Notes under the pieces: model-generated
Databases searched by the model: none
The model's input: only the letters and a program-made list of their open reading frames with translations
What the model was told of the DNA's origin: nothing
NCBI RefSeq assembly: GCF_002954725.1
Contig: NZ_MSCQ01000002.1
Location: 1,263,358 to 1,327,357, forward strand
DNA length: 64,000 nucleotides
Direction of reading: 5' to 3'
Source: Photobacterium phosphoreum
GTDB lineage: Bacteria > Pseudomonadota > Gammaproteobacteria > Enterobacterales > Vibrionaceae
Program-made: the position numbers and the translations under genes
In this document: positions 49,611-58,979 of the stretch, piece by piece
Layout: every line of letters begins with the position of its first letter
How positions within the stretch are numbered: the stretch's first letter is position 1

Positions 49611-49626
49611 TTGAATGCGCGTTCAA
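49611..49626. promoter_or_regulatory. TetR-type operator, copy 1
   Basis: Palindrome TTGAATGCGCGTTCAA lies 17 bp upstream of the oxidoreductase start. Its twin at 49661-49676 starts exactly 50 bp away. It is well placed to block the divergent promoters; binding by the neighbouring TetR protein is inferred. Confidence 0.75.
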
Positions 49627-49637
49627 GTTAGGCCTAT

Positions 49638-49653
49638 TTGAGTAATGATTCAA
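49638..49653. promoter_or_regulatory. Degenerate third operator-like palindrome
   Basis: TTGAGTAATGATTCAA keeps the outer TTGA and TTCAA arms of the two strong operators and lies between them. It could be a weak third site. Confidence 0.4.
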
Positions 49654-49660
49654 GCTTTTT

Positions 49661-49676
49661 TTGAATGCTTGTTCAA
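49661..49676. promoter_or_regulatory. TetR-type operator, copy 2
   Basis: Palindrome TTGAATGCTTGTTCAA shares 14 of 16 positions with copy 1 and lies 42 bp upstream of the regulator start, so it probably mediates autoregulation. Confidence 0.75.
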
Positions 49677-49718
49677 TATTAAGTAAACTAAGCAAAGGTA
49701 AAGCAAAAGAGAGTCATT

Positions 49719-50297
49719 ATGCGTAGTGCTGAATTTGATCGCGATCAGGTGTTACTATCTGCAATGGATGTTTTTATAACAAAAGGTTATAGCAACACCA
49801 GTATGCAAGATTTAAAAAAAGCGACAGGACTTCATCCTGGTTCAATTTATTGTGCATTTAACAATAAACGTGGGTTGTTATTAGCGGCATTAGAACATTA
49901 CCGTGATCAGCGTTACGCGCAGTTTGTGACTTTATTTTCTCAATCCTCGTCGGTAATCAGTGCAATTGAATCTTATCTAGAGCACGTTGTTGATGAATGT
50001 GAACGTGAGCAGATTAAAGATTGTTTATTGCAAAAAGCATTGAGTGAACTTGCTCAACAAGATGTTGAAGTTGCTGATGTTATTAGCCAGATGTTGAAAC
50101 AATGGCAGCAGACATTGGCCGAACAACTTGCATTAGCGCAGCAAAGACATGAAATTAATGACCAGCGTGATAGCCAACAGCTAGCACAATTTTTAGTGAT
50201 GGGAATTTATGGTCTTCGTACTTTCTCTCATACACGTCCTGAACCTGGGGTGATACGACGTTTAGCCGCTGATCTGATGGCTTATATTCAACAATAG
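49719..50297 (+). CDS. TetR-family repressor, probably of the old-yellow-enzyme gene
   Basis: The 192-aa protein has the TetR N-terminal helix-turn-helix (about 8-53; AMDVFITKGYSNTSMQDLKKATGLHPGSIYCAFNNKRGLL) and a C-terminal ligand domain that includes the TetR_C family pattern KDCLLQKALSELAQQD. Cysteines at the HTH end (YCAFNN) and in DECEREQIKDCLLQ could sense electrophiles, as NemR does, but this is inference. GAGAG lies 5 nt before the ATG. It is divergent from the oxidoreductase. Confidence 0.88.
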   Translation: MRSAEFDRDQVLLSAMDVFITKGYSNTSMQDLKKATGLHPGSIYCAFNNKRGLLLAALEHYRDQRYAQFVTLFSQSSSVISAIESYLEHVVDECEREQIKDCLLQKALSELAQQDVEVADVISQMLKQWQQTLAEQLALAQQRHEINDQRDSQQLAQFLVMGIYGLRTFSHTRPEPGVIRRLAADLMAYIQQ

Positions 50298-50364
50298 CGA
50301 CCATAACAATGGCCATCATTTTGACGATTGTTAAAAAATATTGGCATATAAAATCGACATATAA

Positions 50365-50401
50365 AAAAGGGAGTCAACATCAATGATGTGACTCCCTTTT
50401 T
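50365..50401. terminator. Bidirectional terminator between TetR gene and RND pump
   Basis: AAAAGGGAGTCA / TGACTCCCTTTT with a 12-nt loop, A-run on one side and T-run on the other, lies between convergent genes. Confidence 0.9.
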
Positions 50402-50428
50402 GTTTAGTTGTTATTGCGAAGTAGGTGG

Positions 50429-53400
50429 TTATTCCACTTTAACGCGGAACAATACCGCATACAGTAATGGAATCACGACTAATGTTAGGATGGTTGCGAA
50501 CAACAGACCAAACATAATCGTTACCGCCATACTCTTAAAGAATGGGTCTACCAGTAATGGAGCCACACCTAAAATCGTTGTAAATGCACCAAGCAATACT
50601 GGTCGAGCACGGCTAAGTGCCGAATCAATAATAGCTTGATATGGCGTTTTACCCGCAGCTATTTCAACATCGGTTTGGTCTACCAATACAATGGCATTTT
50701 TCACCATCATACCAATTAAGCTTAGGAAGCCCAGAATAGCCATAAATTCAAATGGCGTTTGGAAGATCACTAAGCCAACCGTTACGCCCACTAAAGCAAA
50801 AGGTACAGTTAACCAAATCACTAATGGCTGACGAATAGCGTTAAACATAAAGATCACCGCTAAAATCATTGCTGCAAAGCCGTAAGGGGCAGAGCTAGCA
50901 AGACCAGCATTAGCGTCATTTGATGCTTTATATTCACCGTACCATGTCAACTCGTAGCCTGGCGGTAATTCAATTGCCTCAACCTTACCGCGTAGATCAT
51001 TAAAAGCATCTGCCGTAAAGACTCCTGGTGCAGGGTCTGCCTGAACCAAAATCGTTGGAATACGGTTAATACGGCGTAGGATTGCATCTTCCCAAGCAAC
51101 ATTCACTGATTCAATTAACTGACTCACTGGAATTAAATTATTGACCATACGGCTGTAAACTTGTGTATTTTCAATCGCACGTTCATGAGTACGTTCATTA
51201 TCTGGCGCACGCACAACGATAGGGATTAAATCATTACCTTCACGGTAAACACCAATGTTACGACCTGTTAACGTTTGTGCAATTGCTTGGCTTATTTCTT
51301 GATTCGTTAAGCCAAAACGTTGTGCTTTTTCAGTTGAATATACAGGTTTAATCACTGGAACTTGCTGACGCCAATCATCTTGAACAGCGATTAAGTTCGG
51401 ATCACTAAGCATAATAGCTTTAGCTTGTTCTGCAAGGTCACGTAATACCTTGCTATCAGGGCCTTTAAATCCAGCTTCAATTTTCTTACCGCCGCCACGA
51501 CCAAGCATGAACTTCCATACTTTGATTGATGCTTCAGGGTATTTAATATCAAGCTCTTTTTGGAGTTCAACCAACAATGGCGCAATATTACGGTAATCAT
51601 CAATATCGATCAGTAATTGACCATAGCTTGGATTTCGAGCTTCGGGAGCATAAGTCAGCATGAAGCGTAAACCGCCACCACCGATAAAGCTTGAAATATT
51701 ACTGATACCAGGTTTTTGTTTAACGTCTTGCTCTATGTTAGCAACAACGGTTTGAGTGTTTTGAATATCAGTACCTTGCGGCAGGTACACATCAACCACA
51801 AATTGTGCACGTTGTGACTCCGGCATAAAGCCCGGTGGCACATATTTCACGCCCCAGATAGCACCAACAAGAGTAGCAACCAGTAATAAACCTGTCGTCT
51901 TACGGTGAAGAAGTACCCACGATAATAAGCCTTTGTAGCCAGTAACAACTTTGCTTGGTTTATCGGTATCTGTTTTCACTTTTACTTTTAGGAACTGGTG
52001 ACACAGTAGTGGTGTAACTGTAACGGCAAACAACCAACTTAATAGCATTGAATAAAGGATAACCCAGAACAATGATCCTGCGTATTCACCCATATCTGAT
52101 GGTGATAGACCGATAGCACTGAATGCACAGATACCAACAACCGTACCGCCTAATAGTGGCCATTTAGTTGCATTAACGACTTCTGGAATAACTACTTCCC
52201 GATCTTCGTTATTTTGTAAGCGAACTAAAATACCGTCAGTAACAACAATCGCATTATCAACCAGCATCCCAAGGGCAATAATCAATGCACCTAGAGAAAT
52301 ACGCTGCATCGCAATATCATCAATTAACATGATGCATAGCGTGCCAGCGACGGTCAGTACTAAGACAAAACCGATAATGATCCCTGAACGAACGCCCATA
52401 AACAGTAAGAGTACGATAAATACAATCACTACTGCGGCAATCAGGTTATCAATGAAGTTTGTAACAGAATCACGGACTGAATCTGATTGCATCGAAATAA
52501 CATTCAGTTCCATACCCAGTGGACGCTGGCTTTCTAATTCGGCAATACGCGCTTTAACCGCATCACCCATATCGACAACATTACCACCAGTAACATTAGA
52601 AATACCAAAGCCTATCGCACGTTCACCATTGTAACGCATCAACATCGATGCTGGTTCTTGGTAACCACGTTTAAGGTTGGCTATATCTTTGAGATGTAAG
52701 ACGGTGTTGTTATCACCAAGACCTACTTGCAGGTTTTTTAAGTCATTAAAAGAGTTAACATTTGGCGTTGGCATTACCGGAATACGCATGCTATTTGCTG
52801 TTAAACTACCTGCGACTGTGACGATATTTTGCTTTTGTAATACGGATAAAACATTATCGATTGATAAACCAAATTTAGCTAAACGCTCACTGGTGAACTC
52901 AACAAAAATAGTTTCTTGTTGTTCAGCTAGCGTTGCGGTTTTAGCAACCCCAGGAACAAGTACTAATTCACGACGAAGACTATCGACATAATCAGACAGT
53001 TGTTTATCAGTAAATCCTTCACCGGTTACAGCAAAGAATAGTGCGTAAACATCAGAGAAGTCATCGTTAACAATTGATGGACCAGCCCCAGGTGGTAATT
53101 GACGCTGGGCATCAGCAATTTTTCGACGTAATTTATCCCATACTTGTTGGAGGTCTGCTTGGCTTTTTGCAAACTCAAGTTTGATCTCAACCGTAACTTC
53201 TGACATACCTTGCTTTGAAACTGATTTAACTTCTTTCAGTTCCTGCAATGACTGCACAGCCCCTTCAATAATATCAGTGACTTCATCTGAGACTTCTTGT
53301 GCTGTGGCACCGGCATAAGGCGTAATAATTACGGCTTGGCGAATCACAAATTCAGGATCTTCAAAACGTCCTAATTTTAGATAGCTGATGTAGCCACCAA

Positions 53401-53467
53401 TTAAGATGATTGCAATCATCACCCATACACTGGTGCGCTTAGCTATGGTATAGCGAGCGATATCCAT
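50429..53467 (-). CDS. RND-family efflux permease
   Basis: The 1012-aa inner-membrane pump has the AcrB/HAE-type plan: an N-terminal membrane helix (about 15-30), two large periplasmic loops and 11 further membrane segments (clusters about 335-490 and 850-1005). The family motifs IALGMLVDNAIVVTDG, SLIGMMVKNAIVLVDQ and GAFTTILGVAPLLVDPFFKS are present. In the membrane segment 4 proton site it has Asp-Asn (VDN) where AcrB has Asp-Asp. The adaptor gene is 5 bp upstream in the same direction, so they form an operon; no outer-membrane channel gene is nearby. Substrates are unknown. Confidence 0.92.
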   Translation of the reverse strand: MDIARYTIAKRTSVWVMIAIILIGGYISYLKLGRFEDPEFVIRQAVIITPYAGATAQEVSDEVTDIIEGAVQSLQELKEVKSVSKQGMSEVTVEIKLEFAKSQADLQQVWDKLRRKIADAQRQLPPGAGPSIVNDDFSDVYALFFAVTGEGFTDKQLSDYVDSLRRELVLVPGVAKTATLAEQQETIFVEFTSERLAKFGLSIDNVLSVLQKQNIVTVAGSLTANSMRIPVMPTPNVNSFNDLKNLQVGLGDNNTVLHLKDIANLKRGYQEPASMLMRYNGERAIGFGISNVTGGNVVDMGDAVKARIAELESQRPLGMELNVISMQSDSVRDSVTNFIDNLIAAVVIVFIVLLLFMGVRSGIIIGFVLVLTVAGTLCIMLIDDIAMQRISLGALIIALGMLVDNAIVVTDGILVRLQNNEDREVVIPEVVNATKWPLLGGTVVGICAFSAIGLSPSDMGEYAGSLFWVILYSMLLSWLFAVTVTPLLCHQFLKVKVKTDTDKPSKVVTGYKGLLSWVLLHRKTTGLLLVATLVGAIWGVKYVPPGFMPESQRAQFVVDVYLPQGTDIQNTQTVVANIEQDVKQKPGISNISSFIGGGGLRFMLTYAPEARNPSYGQLLIDIDDYRNIAPLLVELQKELDIKYPEASIKVWKFMLGRGGGKKIEAGFKGPDSKVLRDLAEQAKAIMLSDPNLIAVQDDWRQQVPVIKPVYSTEKAQRFGLTNQEISQAIAQTLTGRNIGVYREGNDLIPIVVRAPDNERTHERAIENTQVYSRMVNNLIPVSQLIESVNVAWEDAILRRINRIPTILVQADPAPGVFTADAFNDLRGKVEAIELPPGYELTWYGEYKASNDANAGLASSAPYGFAAMILAVIFMFNAIRQPLVIWLTVPFALVGVTVGLVIFQTPFEFMAILGFLSLIGMMVKNAIVLVDQTDVEIAAGKTPYQAIIDSALSRARPVLLGAFTTILGVAPLLVDPFFKSMAVTIMFGLLFATILTLVVIPLLYAVLFRVKVE

Positions 53468-53472
53468 TAATC

Positions 53473-54600
53473 TTATGCTCCGTTTTGAGAGTTATCTGTG
53501 TATGGGCGAATTTCCATACCTGTTTTAAGTTTCGATACACCTGCAATAACAATGCGCTCGCCTGCAATCAGACCAGAAGGAACCGTAATGCAATTTTTAT
53601 TGATGGTGCCAACTTTGATGTAACGTTTTTCTACGATGTTACTGTCAGTAACAACCCAGACGAATTGTTTGTTCTTGTTATCGGGTACGACTGCCGTTAG
53701 CGGTACAATTAACGGGTTGTTTTTATTGTCGATATAGTCTTCAGGGCATTCAGCAACATTCGGTGTTACTTTGACGGGCATACCAGGCAGAATATTCAAG
53801 CCTTTCGAATCATCCAACCCCAAAACAATTGAGAATGTTTGCGTAATCGGATCCGCTTGCGTTGAGTAAGTACGTAGACTCAACGGTAATAAGTGACCTG
53901 GAATATTGGTAATTTCAGCGTTAGCTTTTTTACATTTCATGCCACTTAGCATCACGATGTCAGGAATGTTAATCACGACTTCTAGATTATCTAGATTATG
54001 CAATGTTAGTACTGATGTATTCGCTTGAATTTGAATGTGATTATCAATCAACTTACGACCAATGATGCCATCAAATGGTGCTTTTAGTTGGGTATAAGCT
54101 AGCTGATTCTTTGCTTCTTCAAGGCGGTTTTGTGCCAAGTCATAACGTGTCATTAGTTCATCAAGATCACTTTTAGCGATCGCTTGTGAACTTTCATAAA
54201 TTGACTTACCACGTAAGTAATCTTTTTTAGTGTTGTTTAATTCCAGTTGTGCCGCTGAAAACGTTGTTTGAGCATCTTTAGGATCTAATTTTGCCAGCAG
54301 TTGACCTTTATGTACCTTGTCACCTTCATTTACAAAGATGTGACTAACACGGCCATTAACTTGAAATGACAAATCTGCACGCTCTGCTGAGCGGATCACA
54401 CCATTAAAATTTAAACTACTGTCAGCTTTAGGCATAACAACTTGAGTCAGGGCGGGACTAATGATAGGCGCGGTGACAGTTGTTTCTTTTTGACTGTCAC
54501 ATCCTGACAACATCACTACCGCTAAAGATAAACTAACGGCCATGGCCAGTTTATTGATTGTTAACGATGTCACATTGGACATTGCTGAATGAGTTTTCAC
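53473..54600 (-). CDS. RND efflux periplasmic adaptor lipoprotein
   Basis: The start is taken as GTG at 54600 because GGAG lies 6-7 nt upstream; an ATG further up lacks a ribosome site. From this start the lipobox LSGC gives Cys34, so the protein is anchored in the inner membrane. It then has a lipoyl half (GRVSHIFVNEGDKVHKGQLLAKLDP), a helical hairpin (about 95-150), the second lipoyl half (YTQLKAPFDGIIGRKLI), a beta-barrel and a membrane-proximal domain. It would bridge the RND permease to an outer-membrane channel. A TetR regulator is divergent to it. Confidence 0.88.
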   Translation of the reverse strand: MKTHSAMSNVTSLTINKLAMAVSLSLAVVMLSGCDSQKETTVTAPIISPALTQVVMPKADSSLNFNGVIRSAERADLSFQVNGRVSHIFVNEGDKVHKGQLLAKLDPKDAQTTFSAAQLELNNTKKDYLRGKSIYESSQAIAKSDLDELMTRYDLAQNRLEEAKNQLAYTQLKAPFDGIIGRKLIDNHIQIQANTSVLTLHNLDNLEVVINIPDIVMLSGMKCKKANAEITNIPGHLLPLSLRTYSTQADPITQTFSIVLGLDDSKGLNILPGMPVKVTPNVAECPEDYIDNKNNPLIVPLTAVVPDNKNKQFVWVVTDSNIVEKRYIKVGTINKNCITVPSGLIAGERIVIAGVSKLKTGMEIRPYTDNSQNGA

Positions 54601-54789
54601 CGTGTTCTCCACTATCATTAGGTTGATGATTAACGTTGGTTAACCATGTACAGTCACCACTGAGGTAAACTAAGAATGCATTCTAGTGATAAAAACCAAA
54701 TTGTAAACTACGCAGTGTACTTTTTTGTTTCAGATTGTTAGACTGCGCTCATAATCTGAAATAAAAATAGTATGAGGAATCTCTTAAGG

Positions 54790-55395
54790 ATGAAGCAAAC
54801 TGAGCGTAAGCATCTAGCCATCATTGAAGCTGCGAAAGAAGAGTTTATAACTCACGGATTTTTAGCATCGAATATGGATCGTATATCAACAGAAGCTGCG
54901 GTCTCTAAGCGGACGTTATATCGTCACTTTGAGAGTAAAGAGGTGTTATTCGTTTCAGTGCTGACTATCATTCAAGAGTCGGTAACTGAAAATGTTAAGT
55001 ATGAGTTTGATCCAGAGAAAACATTGACGGAACAACTGACAGCAATTACTTGTCGTGAAGCGGATATTTTGTATTCAACTTATGGTATTCCACTGTCGCG
55101 TACCATTGTGATGGAATTTTTACGCCAACCTGACTTAGCGTTAAATTTGATTAAAGATTTATACAGTACAAAAGCGATTACGGATTGGTTTCAGCAAGCA
55201 ATTGCTGCAGGCTGTATGATTGATAAAAATGTGATGTTGCTGACTAATATTTATATTAGTTTATTTCAGGGACTGCTTTTTTGGCCACAAGTGATGAATA
55301 TATCACCTAATTGTGAGGGGAAAGTGCTTGAGGATAATATTAATACCGTGGTGTCAGTATTTTTAGCGTCACACATGATAAAAGAATTACCATAA
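54790..55395 (+). CDS. TetR-family regulator, divergent from the RND operon
   Basis: The protein has an AcrR-type helix-turn-helix (about 7-52; AIIEAAKEEFITHGFLASNMDRISTEAAVSKRTLYRHFESKEVLF) and a C-terminal domain like TetR_C of the AcrR group (READILYSTYGIPLSRTIVMEFLRQPDL). The first in-frame ATG is at 54772, but no ribosome site precedes either; the ATG at 54790 gives the usual short TetR leader and is a judgement call. The 189-bp gap to the adaptor gene presumably holds the operator, but I did not identify a clear palindrome. Confidence 0.85.
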   Translation: MKQTERKHLAIIEAAKEEFITHGFLASNMDRISTEAAVSKRTLYRHFESKEVLFVSVLTIIQESVTENVKYEFDPEKTLTEQLTAITCREADILYSTYGIPLSRTIVMEFLRQPDLALNLIKDLYSTKAITDWFQQAIAAGCMIDKNVMLLTNIYISLFQGLLFWPQVMNISPNCEGKVLEDNINTVVSVFLASHMIKELP

Positions 55396-55533
55396 ACGTT
55401 TTGAGTCTAATTGTTCAGTTATAGGTATTAGATAATAGTATTGCTGAAATTAATCGCTTAGCGTTATACTTTATGTCAGATATGCATTCGAGATATTAAA
55501 ATCTCATCTAATAATCCTGTGGAAGATAGACAA

Positions 55534-55944
55534 ATGAAAAAATTACTCGTGGCCTCTGCTATTATGTTTTCATCAATGTCAGTGATGGCAGCAACGCAAT
55601 CAACGCAAGGTGGTTTTAACGGTCCGACTGAAGCGGCTCCACTTGTTCAAGCGAAAGGTGGTTTTAATGGTCCAAGTGCTGTTCCTGTATTAAATACAGT
55701 GAAAGCCGCCTCGCATGCTGATGATAATGTTGCCGTAGAACTTACTGGTTATGTTATATCTTCAATTGGTAAAGAAGATTATATGTTCAAAGATGTGACG
55801 GGTGAAATTAAAATTGAAATCGACCATAAAGATTGGCATGGAATTACAGTAACACCTACCACTAAAGTGATCATTCGTGGTGAAGTAGATAAAGATTGGA
55901 CAGTACGTACTATTGACGTTAATACTATTGCTCTTGCACAATAA
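55534..55944 (+). CDS. YgiW/YdeI-family (BOF) periplasmic stress protein
   Basis: The 136-aa protein has a signal peptide (KKLLVASAIMFSSMSVMAA), a short spacer with a duplicated GGFNGP(T/S) motif, and an OB-fold domain (VAVELTGYVISSIGKEDYMFKDVTGEIKIEID...VRGEVDKDW pattern) typical of the BOF family (E. coli YgiW, Salmonella VisP). These periplasmic proteins are linked to stress tolerance and cation or drug sensitivity. GGAAGA lies 9 nt before the ATG at 55534. The nearby upstream TetR gene is a separate unit. Confidence 0.88.
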   Translation: MKKLLVASAIMFSSMSVMAATQSTQGGFNGPTEAAPLVQAKGGFNGPSAVPVLNTVKAASHADDNVAVELTGYVISSIGKEDYMFKDVTGEIKIEIDHKDWHGITVTPTTKVIIRGEVDKDWTVRTIDVNTIALAQ

Positions 55945-55967
55945 TTAATCATGTTATAGTCGAAAAG

Positions 55968-55991
55968 AGCCAGCATAAGTGCTGGCTTTTT
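55968..55991. terminator. Terminator between the YgiW-like gene and the YidA-like gene
   Basis: AGCCAGCA / TGCTGGCT with a 4-nt loop and a TTTTT tail on the plus strand; A-rich on the other side, so it may serve both convergent genes. Confidence 0.9.
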
Positions 55992-56005
55992 ATGCTTTTC
56001 ATCAA

Positions 56006-56815
56006 CTAAGCATTAAGAATAAACTTCTCAATTACTTGTGCAACACCACTATTATTATTGGTATCTGTAATATAGTTAGCCATCGCTTTGGTTGCTTCAG
56101 TTGCATTGCCCATTGCGACCCCTAATCCTGCAAATTCGATCATATGATGATCATTACCTGCATCGCCCATCGCAATCACTTCATCTTGTTTAATATTTAA
56201 GAAATCAGCCAGTGCCTTAACACCGACACCTTTGTTGCTATTGGTGTGCATAAATTCAAGGAAGAAAGGGGCACTTCTTACAATCGTATACTGTTGATAT
56301 AGCTCAGAAGGTAATTGTGCAATCGCCGCTTCAAGACGATCTTCTTCATCAATAATCATCACTTTCATGATTTCTTCGTTGTCGTCTAACTCTGAGAAGT
56401 CAGCGAGTGTGATAGTTAAACCATTAATTTTAGCTTCGTGATCGGTGTAGTAATTATGCGCTGGTGTAATCAGTCCCTGACGGCGAGAAAATGCATGCAC
56501 ATGTACACCCAGATCGTGAGCAATAGCTGCAATCGCTTTGGCATCACTGCCGATTAACGTTTGGCTTCTAACCACTTCTTTACTCGCAACCCGTTGTACT
56601 AAAGAGGCGTTATACGACAGCACAAAATCATTATCGCTATCCATATTAAGTTCTTTTAACGCCCATTCCATCCCTTCAATGGGACGACCTGATGCTAATA
56701 CAACATACACACCTTGTTCGCGCGCTGCAGCAATCGCTTGTTTATTCATCGCTGAAATAGCGCCGTCTGAATTAAGTAATGTGCCGTCCATATCAAGTGC
56801 AACTAATTTATACAT
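56006..56815 (-). CDS. yidA: Cof-type HAD-IIB sugar phosphatase (YidA-like)
   Basis: The 269-aa cytoplasmic phosphatase has HAD motif I ALDMDGTLLNSD, motif II ASGRP, the conserved Lys in NSNKGVGVKAL, and motif III/IV AMGDAGNDHHMIEFAGLGVAMGNA, with the large C2B cap of Cof-type enzymes between. E. coli YidA dephosphorylates sugar phosphates such as erythrose-4-phosphate and alpha-glucose-1-phosphate. Assignment to YidA rather than another Cof protein rests on overall similarity (FLEFMHTNSNKGVGVKALA). It is a single gene. Confidence 0.85.
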   Translation of the reverse strand: MYKLVALDMDGTLLNSDGAISAMNKQAIAAAREQGVYVVLASGRPIEGMEWALKELNMDSDNDFVLSYNASLVQRVASKEVVRSQTLIGSDAKAIAAIAHDLGVHVHAFSRRQGLITPAHNYYTDHEAKINGLTITLADFSELDDNEEIMKVMIIDEEDRLEAAIAQLPSELYQQYTIVRSAPFFLEFMHTNSNKGVGVKALADFLNIKQDEVIAMGDAGNDHHMIEFAGLGVAMGNATEATKAMANYITDTNNNSGVAQVIEKFILNA

Positions 56816-57063
56816 TGTTATTGTCCATCACGAATAAAATACTAGCGCCATAATAAGCAAAATCAGTCATAAAAACGATAAAAAGTCGTATTTATATTGA
56901 GTAAAAAAGTTCTGATATTCGATGAAAAAATAAAGTAAAACGCTCTTTTTTTGTGGTTTATTTGTAATTGAATTGTTGTATTTCTTTGTGTTGCAGTGGT
57001 TATTTGTTTAGACTACTAACTATTATGTATGTTTAGTGACAGATAAATAAAGGGAAGTTATTT

Positions 57064-58065
57064 ATGCGTAAGTTAGTTATAGCATCGCTATTTATGGCTA
57101 GTTTTTCAGTGCAAGCTGATACAGAAAAAGAATGTGGAAAAGTGACGATTGCTGATATGAATTGGAACTCAGCGACCTTAATTGCCAATGTTGATAGCTT
57201 TATTCTACAACATGGTTATGGCTGTGATACTGAATTAGTGCCGGGTGATACGATGCCAACTGGTACATCAATGATTGAAAAAGGTGAGCCTGATATTGCT
57301 CCTGAAATGTGGAGTAATTCATTAAAGAGTGCGCTTGATCGTGGTGTCAAAGAAGGGCGTTTAAAATTTGCAGGGCCAACATTCTCTGATGGTGGTGAGG
57401 AAGGATTTTGGGTGCCTGAATATATGGTTGAAACAACACCTGAGCTAGCCACCATTGCTGGCATTAAGAAAAATGCCAAGCTCTTTACTCACCCAGAAGA
57501 TCCAGAACAATCAGCATTTTATGGTTGCCCTGCGGGTTGGAATTGTCAGATCTCCGCTGGTAATTTATTTAAAGCGCTTGATTTAGCAAAATCTGGATTC
57601 GATTTAATTGATCCCGGTTCAGGTGCTGGTTTATCGGGTTCTATTGCAAAAGCTTATGAACGTAAACAACCATGGTTTGGCTATTACTGGGCACCAACAG
57701 CCGTGTTAGGTAAATATAAAATGGTTAAAGTTGATTTTGGCTCTGGTGTTGATGCCAAATACTTCTCATCGTGCATTACTAGTCCTGAATGTGTTGATCC
57801 TAAAGTCACTATGTACCCACCATCAGCAGTGGACACAGTTATTACCACTTCATTTGCTGCGCGTTCAAATGACGCGGTAAAATATTTATCAGCGCGCTCA
57901 TTTACTAACAGTCAAATGAATGAATTATTGGCATGGATGGAAGATAATCAAGCTGATGGTGAAGCGGTTATGGTGGAATTTTTGACTCAGCATGAAGCGA
58001 TTTGGACCCAATGGGTATCAACAGATGTCGCTACAAAAGTTAAAGGCGCATTGAAAGATTTATAA
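57064..58065 (+). CDS. proX: Glycine betaine/proline ABC transporter substrate-binding protein
   Basis: The 333-aa periplasmic protein has a Sec signal (MRKLVIASLFMASFSVQA) and the OpuAC/ProX-like fold (VTIADMNWNSATLIANVDSFILQHGYGCDTELVPGDT; EPDIAPEMWSN), with Trp and Tyr residues for the aromatic cage binding quaternary ammonium compounds (GYYWAPTAV). It is first in a three-gene operon with the permease and ATPase. The order X-W-V differs from E. coli proVWX. Osmoregulation is expected, but the exact ligand (betaine, choline or a related compound) is inferred. Confidence 0.87.
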   Translation: MRKLVIASLFMASFSVQADTEKECGKVTIADMNWNSATLIANVDSFILQHGYGCDTELVPGDTMPTGTSMIEKGEPDIAPEMWSNSLKSALDRGVKEGRLKFAGPTFSDGGEEGFWVPEYMVETTPELATIAGIKKNAKLFTHPEDPEQSAFYGCPAGWNCQISAGNLFKALDLAKSGFDLIDPGSGAGLSGSIAKAYERKQPWFGYYWAPTAVLGKYKMVKVDFGSGVDAKYFSSCITSPECVDPKVTMYPPSAVDTVITTSFAARSNDAVKYLSARSFTNSQMNELLAWMEDNQADGEAVMVEFLTQHEAIWTQWVSTDVATKVKGALKDL

Positions 58066-58082
58066 GTAACAGGATGATACTT

Positions 58083-58979
58083 ATGTCAAAGGATTCATGG
58101 TTAACAGAGTTTCCTCAACTTGAACGAGCACAGTTAGTTGAAATTAGGAAAACATTAGATGGTAGTTATCGTGCTTTTTCTCGCGAATATGGTGATACCA
58201 TCGAGCGCTTTTTTGATCCATTACTGGCTTTTTTAATTTGGTTTGAAAAACTGTTGCTGGCAACCCCATGGTGGTTAGTGATCGCGGTATTAGCTGCAAT
58301 TGCTTATGTTGCGAGTCGATCTTGGAAGTTATCACTTGGGGTGGTGATTTCTTTTGTTCTGATTGGTGTTTTTGGCATGTGGGATAATACCATGCGCACC
58401 ATGAGTATTATTTTAGTATCAACCTTGGTCGCAATAGCAATCGGTATACCAACAGGTATCGCGATGGCAAGATCGGATCGGATCCAGCGTATTGTGACGC
58501 CGATGCTCGATGTGATGCAAACCATGCCCGCATTTGTCTACCTAATTCCGGTGGTGATGTTACTGGGTATTGGTAAAATCCCTGGCGTGATAGCGGTGGT
58601 GATTTATGCGGTTCCGCCTGTTATTCGTTTAACTAACTTGGGTATTCGTTTAGTGGACGAAGAAGTATTAGAGGCAGCAACAGCGTATGGAGCGAGTCCG
58701 ATGCAGCGTTTATTTGGCGTGCAAATACCCCTAGCAATGCCCAATATTATGGCGGGTATTAATCAGACCATCATGATGGCGTTAGCGATGGTGGTTATTG
58801 CATCGATGATTGGTGTCAAAGGCTTAGGTCAACCGGTACTTAAATCAATTACGAATCAATATTTCACCTTAGGATTGCTCAATGGATTAGCAATTGTGGC
58901 ATTAGCGATTATTTTTGACCGTATCTCTCAAAGTTATGCTCAACGGAGTCAGCAGCATTTAAGAGGGACACATCAATGA
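58083..58979 (+). CDS. proW: Glycine betaine/proline ABC transporter permease
   Basis: The 298-aa inner-membrane protein has a cytoplasmic N-terminus of about 50 residues, then about six membrane segments, with the ABC permease EAA loop EEEVLEAATAYGASPMQRLFGVQIPLAMPNIMAGI-type sequence near 195-230. It contains MLDVMQTMPAFVYLIPVVMLLGIG, typical of ProW. AGGA lies 8 nt before the ATG at 58083, which is preferred over an ATG at 58074 overlapping that site. It overlaps the ATPase gene by 4 bp. Confidence 0.9.
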   Translation: MSKDSWLTEFPQLERAQLVEIRKTLDGSYRAFSREYGDTIERFFDPLLAFLIWFEKLLLATPWWLVIAVLAAIAYVASRSWKLSLGVVISFVLIGVFGMWDNTMRTMSIILVSTLVAIAIGIPTGIAMARSDRIQRIVTPMLDVMQTMPAFVYLIPVVMLLGIGKIPGVIAVVIYAVPPVIRLTNLGIRLVDEEVLEAATAYGASPMQRLFGVQIPLAMPNIMAGINQTIMMALAMVVIASMIGVKGLGQPVLKSITNQYFTLGLLNGLAIVALAIIFDRISQSYAQRSQQHLRGTHQ

